Source: Earliella scabrosa (Eukaryota > Basidiomycota > Agaricomycetes > Polyporales > Polyporaceae). Taken from it: 64,000 bases of DNA. The DNA lies in assembly GCA_022605405.1 (NCBI GenBank), contig JABYQQ010000006.1, forward strand, positions 186,001 through 250,000, read 5' to 3'. Within the stretch, counting starts at the first letter, position 1, and every line of letters begins with the position of its first letter. A program made the translations under genes and the position numbers. The notes beneath the pieces are model-generated. The model did not search any database and was not told where the DNA came from. It saw only the letters and a list, made by a program, of their open reading frames with translations. Below are positions 12,366-22,210 of the stretch, one piece after another.

Positions 12366-13177
12366 TCAAGCGCGCAGCTGAGCACGAAGGTTGCTCTCGA
12401 GGTTACCCCTGGGGCGGATGTACTGCACGTACGCGCCGTCCCTGGAACAACCGTGAGCGTCATCGACGTGGAAGACAAGGTTAGTGGGACGCACTGCAAC
12501 ACACGCTTGTCCTCCTTGAGCTTCAAGTAATCCTCGCGGTTGACGTTGGTGAAGCCCCACTTGCGGGAGACGATGATCTTCTGGCGACCAGGGAACTTGT
12601 AACGGGCGCGGCGGAGCGCCTCCTGAACGACGGCAGCGTTCGAGTCCTTGGTGCGGATAGAGAGGATGATCTGGCCGATGTTGACACGGGCAACCGTTCC
12701 GTAAGGCTTGCCCCAAGCGCCACGCATGCCGGTCTGAAGTCTGGAGAACACGGACATGGGCGAACGTCCGGCACAGGGAAGCAAGGAGTACTTACCGATC
12801 GGCACCTGCGCAGGACAACATCTTATTGATCCGGAGGACATGGAAGGGGTGTACCCGGACCCTCAAGTGGAACGAGTCCTTGCCGGAGGTCTTGGTGACG
12901 TACTTGTTGGCACAGATGCGAGCGGCTTCGAGGGCTTCACTCGAAAGCTGCTCGTACTCGTCGGAAACGAGATGGCAGCAGAAGGGGAACTCGTCGACCG
13001 AGGCACGCTTGCGGCCAAGATCAAAGATACGAATCTGGAGTCGAAAGGTGAGTGAGGGTGATGATTTGCAAGACGGGAGTTACGAACCTTGGGGTCGGGG
13101 ACACCGCGGTTGTAGCGGGATTTGGGATAGGGCTTGTTCTTGCAGTAGCGGTAGCAACGAGCGGGACGGCGACCCAT
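12366..13177 (-). CDS. RPL10: 60S ribosomal protein L10 (uL16)
   Basis: Component of the large ribosomal subunit near the peptidyl transferase centre; it is loaded late and triggers release of Nmd3, whose gene lies about 15 kb away in this window. The N-terminus [20 protein letters not shown] is essentially invariant in the family. Spliced exons continue [71 protein letters not shown] and [20 protein letters not shown], ending [11 protein letters not shown] with the stop at 12366. At least three introns are visible; the last one splits the Gln-Asp of VLQDGAYV. The length fits the usual size of just over 210 residues. Confidence 0.97.
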
Positions 13178-14686
13178 GGTGACGAAACTGGATGAAAGAC
13201 GAGGTGAGCGTCATCTGGAAGGTCAAGACTGCATCCATCGTCATCCGGCTGGAATTCTCGCCAAACGACGAATGGAGGTGGCGGGGAGAGGGCGGAGGAG
13301 CAGCATGACGGTGTACTCACAGAGTTGGATGGACGGGGGGAGCTGGGCGACCGACACCGAGCACTCGTCCTTTTGAACCGAACGACGCCGATGACAAACC
13401 CGGTTTGAAACCGCTTCCGCTGAGTAACCCATCGGGCGTCTGCTCCACGCGGGTGGCATGAGTCATCACCCGCTGTGTCCGGTCCGGGAACCCCGCCACT
13501 CCAGCGCTCAAGCTCAAGTCCCCGGTGCTTGCTCAGCCGATACTTCAAGTGAGGTCTCGAGTGGTACATACTTATGCTGGGCTGTCGTCGACGTCGGTCA
13601 ATGCATCAAGCACGCTCAAAGTCCTTGCTCGCGCTCTCAGCTCAGGCCCTATCAACCCAGAACGTCCTCCAATGCGCACGACCAGCAATTAACTCATCAC
13701 TAAGATGCTTCCTCATCCACGGCCCCGATCCGGACTCTGACTCGTCCTAACCCCAGCACCCCGGCCTGACAAAGCTGCTCTCGCATGCGACTCTAGAGTC
13801 CTCTTTCCAGCATCACGAACACGGCTCGAGAGCATCTTGGACACCATCCGAGACCAACGGCTGGTGACTCGCAGTTGGTCTGGGTCTGTCCGAGTCCCCT
13901 CCTCCAATGATCTCTGACGTCGCTCAGGACCGGACAGCTCGAAGCGCGTGTCTACGGCTTACGGCAGTGGTTAAGACAAACCGACAACGCTCGTACCTCG
14001 AAGTTCTTGCCCCTTGCTCACGAGAGACGTGCTTCTAGATGCGCTAACCTAGCTTGCGAGCTTGCTCTCCCCTTCACAACAAGATGCCATTCAATGATGC
14101 TTGTATCGCGATACCCCCGGGCACAGCACGCAACACGCGACCGCTGTACATGTCTGACCATCTTTCATTCTTTCGACTTGGATTGCGGTTGCCTGTCCCA
14201 TCTCGCGCTCGCCTCCGTCTGACGCCTCGGACTCGCCCTTCCCCGGACGCATTCTCCACCGAGCGACGGTGGCGCCCATAAAGTTCGCCTTCCTGCAAAC
14301 TTTCCCTCTCGCACCCAATCCTGCTCATCAGCCTGCCGTACGCTTTCAATCAGCCACCTTCCCGTCCGCCCATTCGCCCTCATCGCTACCCAGGCCTCGT
14401 CCACGTGTCTTCATTTCCTGCCGTTCACAACCCTCAGGGGTCGCTCCTGCCACTTTCTCTTCCCTTCCTCTTTCCACGCTGCAGCGTGTCTTTCATATAT
14501 CGCTTCCAATGTCTATCCTTGCCATCTCATCTGTCCGCGCTCGGTCCAGATATGTAGCCGATCAGCTCTTTCCTCTCTCCTCTACTCCTACAAAACTCTC
14601 CCTGTCCCGGGCCACAGTCGCGCCCTCCCCTCCTACCCTCTCCCACCCTTGCCCGTCGCACGAGGCTCGCAGGACGTTCCCCACTG
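13178..14686. promoter_or_regulatory. 1.5-kb divergent intergenic region, RPL10 and Cys-tailed protein
   Basis: This region lies between the divergently transcribed RPL10 gene and the small Cys-rich gene. It is free of recognisable coding sequence and is C/T-rich on the + strand toward 14400-14650. It must contain both promoters, but I could not assign individual binding sites. Confidence 0.4.
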
Positions 14687-15097
14687 ATGTATCCTCAGCG
14701 TCCGATGACTGCTTACTATCCTCGACCTGTATCGCCCGTCATGTCCATGTCCCCGATGTACAGTCCGGGCAGCTATGCTAGCAGCTACTTCGACCACTGT
14801 ACGCATCACACACCTCTCTCTACTCGTCATCACTGACCAACACTCTTGACAGCTCCAGAAATGCGCATGGTGCCAATGTACCACCAATACGGCCAGCCTA
14901 TGCCCCAGCCAGCAATGGTCTACCGCCAGCAGCCGATGCCCTACAATCGACTTTTGTACAGGCAACATAGGCCTTGCTGCGAGGACATCTGCTGCGATAG
15001 GTGCTGCGACGAGTGCTGCGGGTGAGTCGGTCCGTATCGTGTGCGCGAGAACCCCCAGAATCTGACTCGGTCTGGCAGCCCCCTGTGCTGCTGCTGA
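14687..15097 (+). CDS. 99-residue Pro/Tyr/Met-rich protein with Cys-rich tail
   Basis: Three exons (14687-14798, 14853-15021, 15079-15097) splice in frame to a 99-residue protein. The first 78 residues are rich in Met, Pro, Tyr and Gln (for example MYPQRPMTAYYPRPVSPVMS). The last 21 residues contain 11 Cys, arranged as CC pairs separated by two or three residues and a final CCC. The last exon is only 19 bases. There is no signal peptide or clear transmembrane helix. The CC-pair tail resembles palmitoylated or metal-binding tails of small fungal Tyr/Pro-rich proteins, but I do not recognise a named family. No open frame longer than about 60 codons covers it, so it would be missed by simple ORF calling. 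Gene structure is an inference from splice signals and the consistent reading. Confidence 0.65.
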
Positions 15098-15603
15098 GTC
15101 GCGAGCGGTGTCCGAGGCCTTTTCGCTGCGTCTACGTACTCAATGCGCAAACCTTCCGTCGGCTCACACACACGACCTCTCCTGATATCTTTATCATTAC
15201 CACATACTCGAAGCTGCCCGCTCGCCCCTCTCATAGACTGTTCGTCTTCCATTCCTCAGGTCAATCTCCGTGTACTCGTGTCCGGTCCGTCTCTCGTGTA
15301 TTACTACCGTGACGACAAACGTTCCGTTCCTAACCCATCCTTGCATCGATCGTCCATCGCGTGCGGCCAGGCCGCGAAACGGATTGAGTACGTGTACTAG
15401 TCACATCTTATTACTTGGATAACCTGCTGCTCCCTAGATGACATGAGTGGACATATATGTACAATTGCAACATAACAAATGTGTCGAGAATATGTGTTCA
15501 CCGACGGTCCATAGCCAGAGTCTGTTGTAGGAAAACATCGCAACATGGAAACATCATAGTGCCAGAGCACAGGGTACCACCGTCGCAGCCGCGGCGTGTT
15601 TGC
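15098..15603. other. convergent intergenic region
   Basis: The region between the 3' ends of the Cys-tailed gene (+) and the Ams2/SPT21-like gene (-). No coding sequence, tRNA or repeat was recognised. Confidence 0.4.
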
Positions 15604-18600
15604 TCACACAGCACATCCGGACAAGAGCGACTGAACGCTCTCCGCGACCTTCAAAGTGTCAATCGCGTACTGCGTCTCGCCTCCGTTGTCCCCGACCTGG
15701 GCCTCTCCCACAGCACCATCTCCCGCACCATCGCCGACGAAGGGACTCGTTGACGAGTGGAAGGAGAACGGATCCGAAGGCAGAGGGACGATGCTATCGC
15801 TCATCACCGGCTTCATCAGCTCCCAGAACTCGGACGCGAACACATTCGGGTCGTAGAGCTCCCCGCCCGAGCCCAGCCCCTCGAGCCCAAAGTCCATTGG
15901 GAATGCGCCGAGGCCAGTCGAGGTCGGCAGGTCCATCTGCGTCTGCATGTACTCTGTGCCGACCGCCGGGGCGTCCGACTGACAGGGCACAGGGTTGTCG
16001 GCGCCGGAAGAGGACGCTGCAAGGGAGGTGAGGAACGAATACTCCTCGGCGTTGAAGATAGGTGCGCTTGGGAACTCTGCGTCGGAGAACATGTCCGATG
16101 GTTGTGACAGCATCGCCAGGAGCTCCTCATCCGATGGCGAACTGCTGAGGGCGTCGGCGGTCGGGATCGCGGAAGGCAGAGGGTGCATCTCAAGTTGGTT
16201 GAGCGAGACGGTCGCGTCCGGATCGTGTGTCGGTTCGTCGTCCTGCTCTTGTTGTGAGTCCCAATCGTCCACGTCGGAGGGCGTCATTATTGGACTGGAC
16301 GGTGGCAAGGGCGAGGAGGGGGGAAGACAAGCTGTACGTCGCCTTGTGAATCCAAAGTCTCCGCCATCGGATGGGCCGTCTCGCAGACCAAGGTCGAACT
16401 CCCCGTCACTGCTTGCGATGGGAATAGAGTCCAGCGGCAAGTCCATGTCGTCGGAGGGGGGATCTGTTGGATCGTCTTCTCCGTCGGGGCCCGCACCTGG
16501 TGCGGGAGCATCAGGCATGGAACTGGCGCTACGCGAACTGCTCGGTTGATTTGATCGAGCTGCTGTGGGTGCGCGACCGCGTGACGGACGGGAAGGGGAG
16601 TGCATCGAGGCAAGAAGACTGGGCAGCTTGCGCGGGCTACGTGCGCTGCGGCTCGGCTCGGGGGTGAAGAGCGAGCCTTCGTCTTCGAGATCTTCACGAG
16701 TACGCGGCGTCGTGGGATTACTTGTTCCAGGTCGCCGTCGCGGAGGTGTTGACGGTGGCTCGACCGCTTGAGAAGACGTGATCACGTTATGGGACGTTGA
16801 CGGCACGAGAGGCATCGCGAAGATGGGCGGAGCCTGAGTTCCCGCAATCACCGGTCTAGGGGGCGTCAGCGTGGCTGGTCCATGGAATGCCCTGTCCTGA
16901 ATGCTCTCGGGCGGGTTCTTGTACGTCGCTGACCGCTTGCGCTTGTTCGAGCCGGCGACCTTCTCCTTCTCCCTCTTAGCCGCTGGTCGTTTACGCTTGG
17001 CTGTTTCCGATGGCGCTGGGGCCGCCTCCGATGGGGGATCGGTGAGGTATGAGCCATCCGCTGCACGCGGAAGGGTAGCGGTGTTTGTTCGTGCCCAGTC
17101 CGGAACGGTGTATCTTCGAGGCAGAGCTTGTGTGCCGCTGGCCGTAGCACGCCTTGGAGGGGATGTGGAGGGACCTACTGAGGGTACGGACGGGAACATG
17201 TCCCAGCCCGGATCGGAGGCAGCATGGGACATGGTTTGCACATTCGCTGTGCTCGCGCCATGCGAGGACAAGATAGACCCGAAGGTCGAGGTGGACTCGA
17301 GAGACTTGCGAGGCCCGCTTGCAGTCCGCTTACGCGTCGCTTCCCGCTCGCGATCTCGCTCGTCCATGATCTCGCTTAAAGTGCGTTTCCGGAGACTGGA
17401 GGTTGTGTTCAAACCACCTGCGCCTGGCGCACGACCGGAAGTCGCTGCTGGTGAGGTGCCAGGTGCGGCGGGAAGTGCAGGGACAGCACCACCCTGAGTC
17501 TGCCGCTGAGACGCGGTCCGGGGAGGTGGGCGGAGGACCTCCTTGCCCTTGTCCTTCTCTCCAGCTTTCCGACGGAATGCAGTGGGATTGACGTTCTCCT
17601 TATCCAAAACGACGATCTCTTCATCGTCCTGAGCTGTATCAGTGGTGGGAGGGGTGGAAGGGGAGTCGGACTGAGAAGGCGGCGAGAGAAATGACGCTGG
17701 AGAACTGGCAGCGGTAGAGGATGTTGAAGCGGAAAGGAAGTTGAGAGGGGCGGCGGGCACAGGTATGGGTGGTGCTGCTGCTAGTACTGACGGTGCTATG
17801 CAAGTTGGCGCAGGTGCATGCTGAGGTACAGAGGCCGGGGCGGAGACGGAGGGAAGGGTATGTGAGGACGAAGATTGCGGTGCAGCAATGGCATTAGTGA
17901 AAATCGCCCCCAGTAGCTGGACTAGATCAGGGTTTGGGGTGGCGTTAGCGGATGAGTCAATGGTGCTCAAGGCCTTTAGAACTTCTTGATTCTGCTGAGG
18001 ATTGGCAAGCGCTGCAATGAGGAGGGACATCGGGTCCAACATCCCAGGTGGGACTGTAGCAGGCTGAGGAGGCGCAAGCGAGCCTGCCGTAGCGTTGGGG
18101 ATGACCGGAGGCGTCAGGTCAGCGGAAGACTCGACTTTGACATTATGGGATATGGGGGGAGTGCTGGATGGCGTTGTTGTGAACAGCTCTCTCTCTTTAC
18201 CCTTGTCGCTCATGCGTACGAGAGGATCCTTGGTGAAGAGCGCCGTGTTCGAGCGCTTCGCAGTCTTTCCTCCGGCCCACGAGTTGGCGCGAGGCAGAGC
18301 AACGCGTGTTCCCTAACCACGCAGGTTGAGAACAGGGATTATAGTTGCATGTCTGCGTTACGCACCTCTCTGAGGGAAAAGATGACCTCCAAAGAGTCAT
18401 CGTGGAGGCCGTCACAGCTGACGGTCCCAAGCACGGTTTGGTCGTCCGAGCTCTGGAGCGCGTCTGAGATCCAACCATGACCGATTGCAACGCCTTGAGA
18501 GCTACTTGAGGCACCCCGTTGCTCTTGTGGGTATGAGACGCGTGAGTTTGCGAGTGGTAAGGAACGAAGCTGATACAACGGATACTCACGGGACTCGAAG

Positions 18601-18888
18601 GGATCGAAGACATAGACAGACCAGTCGCGACTTCCAGAGGGTACCACCTCAGGACTTGCTTCATCTGTGAGCAATGTGGAAAATGAAGACGTGTCAAGGA
18701 ACGCACCTGGACTGGCAGATAGCCTCGAGACATGGGCGAAGGGCAACCTTGCCGTAGGCAACTTCAGGGTTGGCAGTGGGAGGCAGGCGAGGAGGGGGTA
18801 TTATGGACACGTCCACTTTGGTTCTTGTGCGCGCAAGAAGGTAGGGCTCGGCCGAGTTGAGAATATAGAACGCGCGGACTGTGGCCAT
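15604..18888 (-). CDS. Ams2/SPT21-like chromatin or histone-gene regulator
   Basis: Spliced from ATG 18888. Exon 1 starts MATVRAFYILNSAEPYLLAR and ends LRPCLEAICQS. Exon 2 reads SPEVVPSGSRDWSVYVFDPF, exon 3 GVAIGHGWISDALQSSDDQT then VLGTVSCDG and DDSLEVIFSLRE, and exon 4 runs without a break from GTRVALPRANSWAGG to the stop at 15604. The first ~200 residues match the layout of the Ams2/SPT21 N-terminal domain known from ascomycetes, where Spt21 and Ams2 drive histone gene transcription. The remaining ~900 residues are Ser/Pro-rich and disordered with basic patches (KRKRPAAKREKEK, NKRKRSATYKNPPES). No GATA finger is present, unlike fission yeast Ams2. The family call rests on pattern recall and should be tested by profile search. 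Confidence 0.65.
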
Positions 18889-19748
18889 GAGCGACAAGGT
18901 TGTGTGGATGAGTGAAGCGGATAGAACGTACTGGCCAGGCGACGCGTTTCCATCCCGTCTGCATCACACGCGGAGCCACTCCACAGCAAAAACGGCCAGA
19001 AAAACAAACGACGAAGATGCGCGAGAAGGAGACAGAGCTGAGGCTGAGCGTGGTTGGGAGGAGGAGATCGCGAACGAGGAGGAGAACGCCGGTAGAGCCG
19101 AGGCGTGAGCATGCGCCACAGACGCCCGTCATGTCAACGCGCCGCCAGTCACGTGCACCGTGTACCGCGTCTGGTCGCGTGCTCGCGTCACCGACGCGTC
19201 CGATGGGCGCCGTGCGCGATGGCGAGAGAGGAGACGTGTATCTGCTCCCCTTCTCCGTCTTTCAAGAGCTAAAGAGACCGACCGGCGACCTGCCCAATCT
19301 TAATGGCACCACACGCGTACGTCCGTGCTGGCAGCGCCGGGCAATGCAGCCTCAGGGAAGATGAAACAGAGACCACCGGCCTTCTCGTCCATACACCAGC
19401 CCTACGATCGCCCTCGAGTCTGTCGCAGCGCATTTTATGCGTTCGCATTCCTCCGCCGATCGCCCGGATCCGCAATCAATCGTGCTCTAAAGCCAACCGT
19501 GACAACCAACCTTTCTCGCGTCCGAATGCTACCATCGGCGTGTTGGACTGCGGCCGTGCACGTTGTCGCATTCGAGTCCTGCGATCGACGACCCGCACGA
19601 GCGCCGTCTATCGGGGAACTAGTGATGTCGATTTCAATAGTACAGGTACAGCACTACTCTCTTTCTTGTCTTCTCTGCGACTCCAGGTCCAACACGCGGA
19701 CGATCTCTACCCGCCAGCGAGCAGGCCATCGCGCCCGCCGTAAAAAAC
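18889..19748. promoter_or_regulatory. upstream region of the Ams2/SPT21-like gene
   Basis: About 860 bases between the start of the Ams2/SPT21-like gene and the 3' end of the aldolase gene. It includes a palindromic CACGTG E-box-type hexamer near 19150. No gene was recognised; open frames on the + strand have no domain. Confidence 0.35.
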
Positions 19749-21380
19749 CTAGAGACGGTCTGCCGCAACGAGGCCTCGGTCAGTCCCTCCTCCGAGGTCG
19801 ACGGGGCCGCGTAGGTACTCACTCGTGTTGCCGAGATCCGCACACGCCTCCTTGACACGCTCCACCAACGTCTTCTCACCCTCCCGAACCCACACACGCG
19901 GGTCGTAGTACTGCGTCCACAGCTGTCAGCGGCTGTCGCCCACAGCCGATGTCTAAACTAAAGCCATACCTTCTTGTTCGGCTTGTCTGCGCCCTCGGGA
20001 TTGCCAACCTGGGTCTGCAAGTAGCCCGACTTGTTCTGGACGAAGTCCTATGGATGCCGTCACCAATGTCAGTACCGCGCGGCCGCCTTGCGTGGACCAG
20101 GAACACTTACGCGAATACCACACAGGTACGCCCACTGCGTGTCCGTATCGACGTTCATCTTGACGACGCCGTTCTGGACCGCGGTCTTGATCTCATCCTT
20201 GGTGGAGCCCGAGCCGCCGTGGAAGACGAGGAAGAGGGGCTTCTTCTTGCCGCCGCCGATCTTCTCCTCGGCGTGGATCTGGTGCTTGTTGAGAAGCTCA
20301 GGGTGAAGGCGGACGTTGCCAGGTTTGTACACGCCGTGGACGTTACCAAACGCAGCGGCGATCGAGAAGTTGGGGCTGATCTGGGAGAGTGCCGAGTAGA
20401 CGTCCCAGATGTCCTCGGGCTGGGTGTAGAGACGAGAGTTGTCGACGCCAGTGTTGTCAACGCCGTCCTCTTCACCACCGGTGATGCCGATCTCCATCTC
20501 AAGCCAGAGGCCGAGGGGGGCCATGCGCTTGAAGTACTGAACGCAGATGGCGATGTTTTCCTCCTTTGACTCCTCTGAGAGATCGAGCATGTGAGAGGAG
20601 AAGAGGGGCTCCTGGTGCTGCTTGAAGTACTCCTCGTCGGCCTTGAGCATGCCATCGAACCAGGGGAGGAGCTTCTTGGCGCAGTGGTCCGAGTGAAGGA
20701 CGACGGGGCTGGGATAGGGCGGGGATGAGTATGAGAAGGAACAGGCATGTGATTGTGGTGCGAGGGAGATGAAGAGACGCACACGCCGTATTCCTTTGCT
20801 ACGGTGCGGACATGGTGAGCGGCGGCGATTGCGCCTGCGATGGAAGCTTGCTGCTTGTCGTTTGGAAGGCCCTTGCCTGCGAAGAAGGCAGCACCGCCCT
20901 GGGAGACCTGGATGATGATGGGAGCCTTGATGTCGCTAGAAGGTGGGGTTAAGGCCATGCGGAGGTTGAGCGATGGAACTCAACTGACCGAGCGGCCTCG
21001 AGGACCGAATTTGCGACGGAGGAAGAGGTGACATTCTGAGGGAAGGCCAGAGTGAGCGGGGAGAGAGGAAGGGAAGAGGAAATGAACATACGATTGCCTA
21101 TGGATGGTACGATGGGAGGTTAAGGGGGAAATTGAGCGGAAAACAAGGAGGGGCTTACGGGGATGGCAAACTAGGGGTGTGATGAGCTCGTATGCGCAAA
21201 GGAAGGGGATGGCATGAACGCACCTGGTTCTCCTTTGCGTATTCAAAGAGCTTGCGGACGTTGTCGCCAGTAAGGACACCAGCCTTGTGAAGACAGAGAG
21301 GAGGAGAAGGTGAGGGTGGGGGTGGATATGAGATCTGGAAGGGGAGTGGGACGTACAGGAACGATGTCGAGAACACCCAT
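19749..21380 (-). CDS. FBA1: class II fructose-bisphosphate aldolase
   Basis: Cleaves fructose-1,6-bisphosphate to two triose phosphates in glycolysis; a cytosolic zinc enzyme. The start at 21380 reads MGVLDIVP, then AGVLTGDNVRKLFEYAKENQ. Key residues are visible: LHSDHCAKK (catalytic Asp and zinc His), FGNVHGVYKPGNV (zinc His), VFHGGSGST (zinc His and phosphate loop) and MNVDTDTQWAY. The 5' half is split by many introns. Exons at 21159-21170 (12 nt, FAIP) and 21092-21097 (6 nt, AI) lie in a row before NVTSSSVANSVLEAAR, and both are needed to rebuild the conserved FAIPAINVTSSS. The last intron leaves a short exon ending NRL with the stop at 19749-19751. Length and motifs are normal, so the gene appears functional. 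Confidence 0.95.
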
Positions 21381-22210
21381 GATGAATTAGCAGAGGCAAA
21401 GAGAGAGGATGTGGAGGTGAAGAAGAGGATGGAGACGAGGGAGAAAAGGAGAGAGAGAGGCAAGAGACTGAGAGGATCGATGACGCTCACATCGGGAGAC
21501 CGATCTCCGCCGGGAGAGACGCGCGGTCCCGTCTCCGTCTCCCGCCGCTCGCCCGCCCGTTCTCTCCCTCGTCCAAGACGAGCAAACGAGTCCGAACGCT
21601 CTCGGACCGTCGCTGGCGATAACCATGGCCCGGACAGGGCACGCCGGGTCTGAGCCGGTCGCCGATCTCACCTGCTCGCCCGGTCCTGTGTTAGAGTAAG
21701 TACACACACAGCACGGACCGCAGAGCGAACAAGCCGGCTGCCGGACAACGCCGGGCCCTTCGTCGATGACGTCGACGCCCTGCTCGTCCCCGGCGAACCT
21801 CGTTGTTGAACACAGTCCCCGGCCACGTTAGTCGCCGGCAAAATGCTCGATCGAGCTCAGCGGCTGGAGTATGTTTTTGCGACAGAGACCGAGACGTGGG
21901 TCGGTGACAGATGAATGGGACGACGTCGAGGAGGGAGAACGAACAGGAGGGAGAGACGCTGGAGGGAGACGCGGAGCGAAGGTGCGAAAGGAGCGGACAC
22001 CGATCTGTTGCGCTGACGCCGATTGGCTGGACGGAGCGAGATCTGGTGGCCACGCCCGAAAAGGAAGCGTGGAATGACAGAAATGGTGCACTTGCTCTCT
22101 CCGCGTCGCCTGCGCTCTCTCTCTCACTCTCTCTCTCTCCGCGACCTCTGCCCTCGACCGCCGCTGGTCTGATCCCGGCCTGCTCGCGGTGCGCCCCATC
22201 GCCCGACGCC
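21381..22210. promoter_or_regulatory. bidirectional promoter region, aldolase and WC-1-like gene
   Basis: An 830-bp segment between two divergent starts. It contains GA/CT-rich tracts, including a CT run around 22110-22140 just before the WC-1-like start and GAGAG runs near 21390-21470. No conserved light-response element could be assigned. No separate gene was recognised. Confidence 0.45.

Noticed and set aside
12027..12530. 167-codon + strand open frame
   Set aside because: It overlaps the last RPL10 exons in antisense and has no recognisable domain.
16287..16697. Antisense and alternate-frame open frames inside the Ams2/SPT21-like gene
   Set aside because: Low-complexity shadow frames of a Ser/Pro-rich coding exon.
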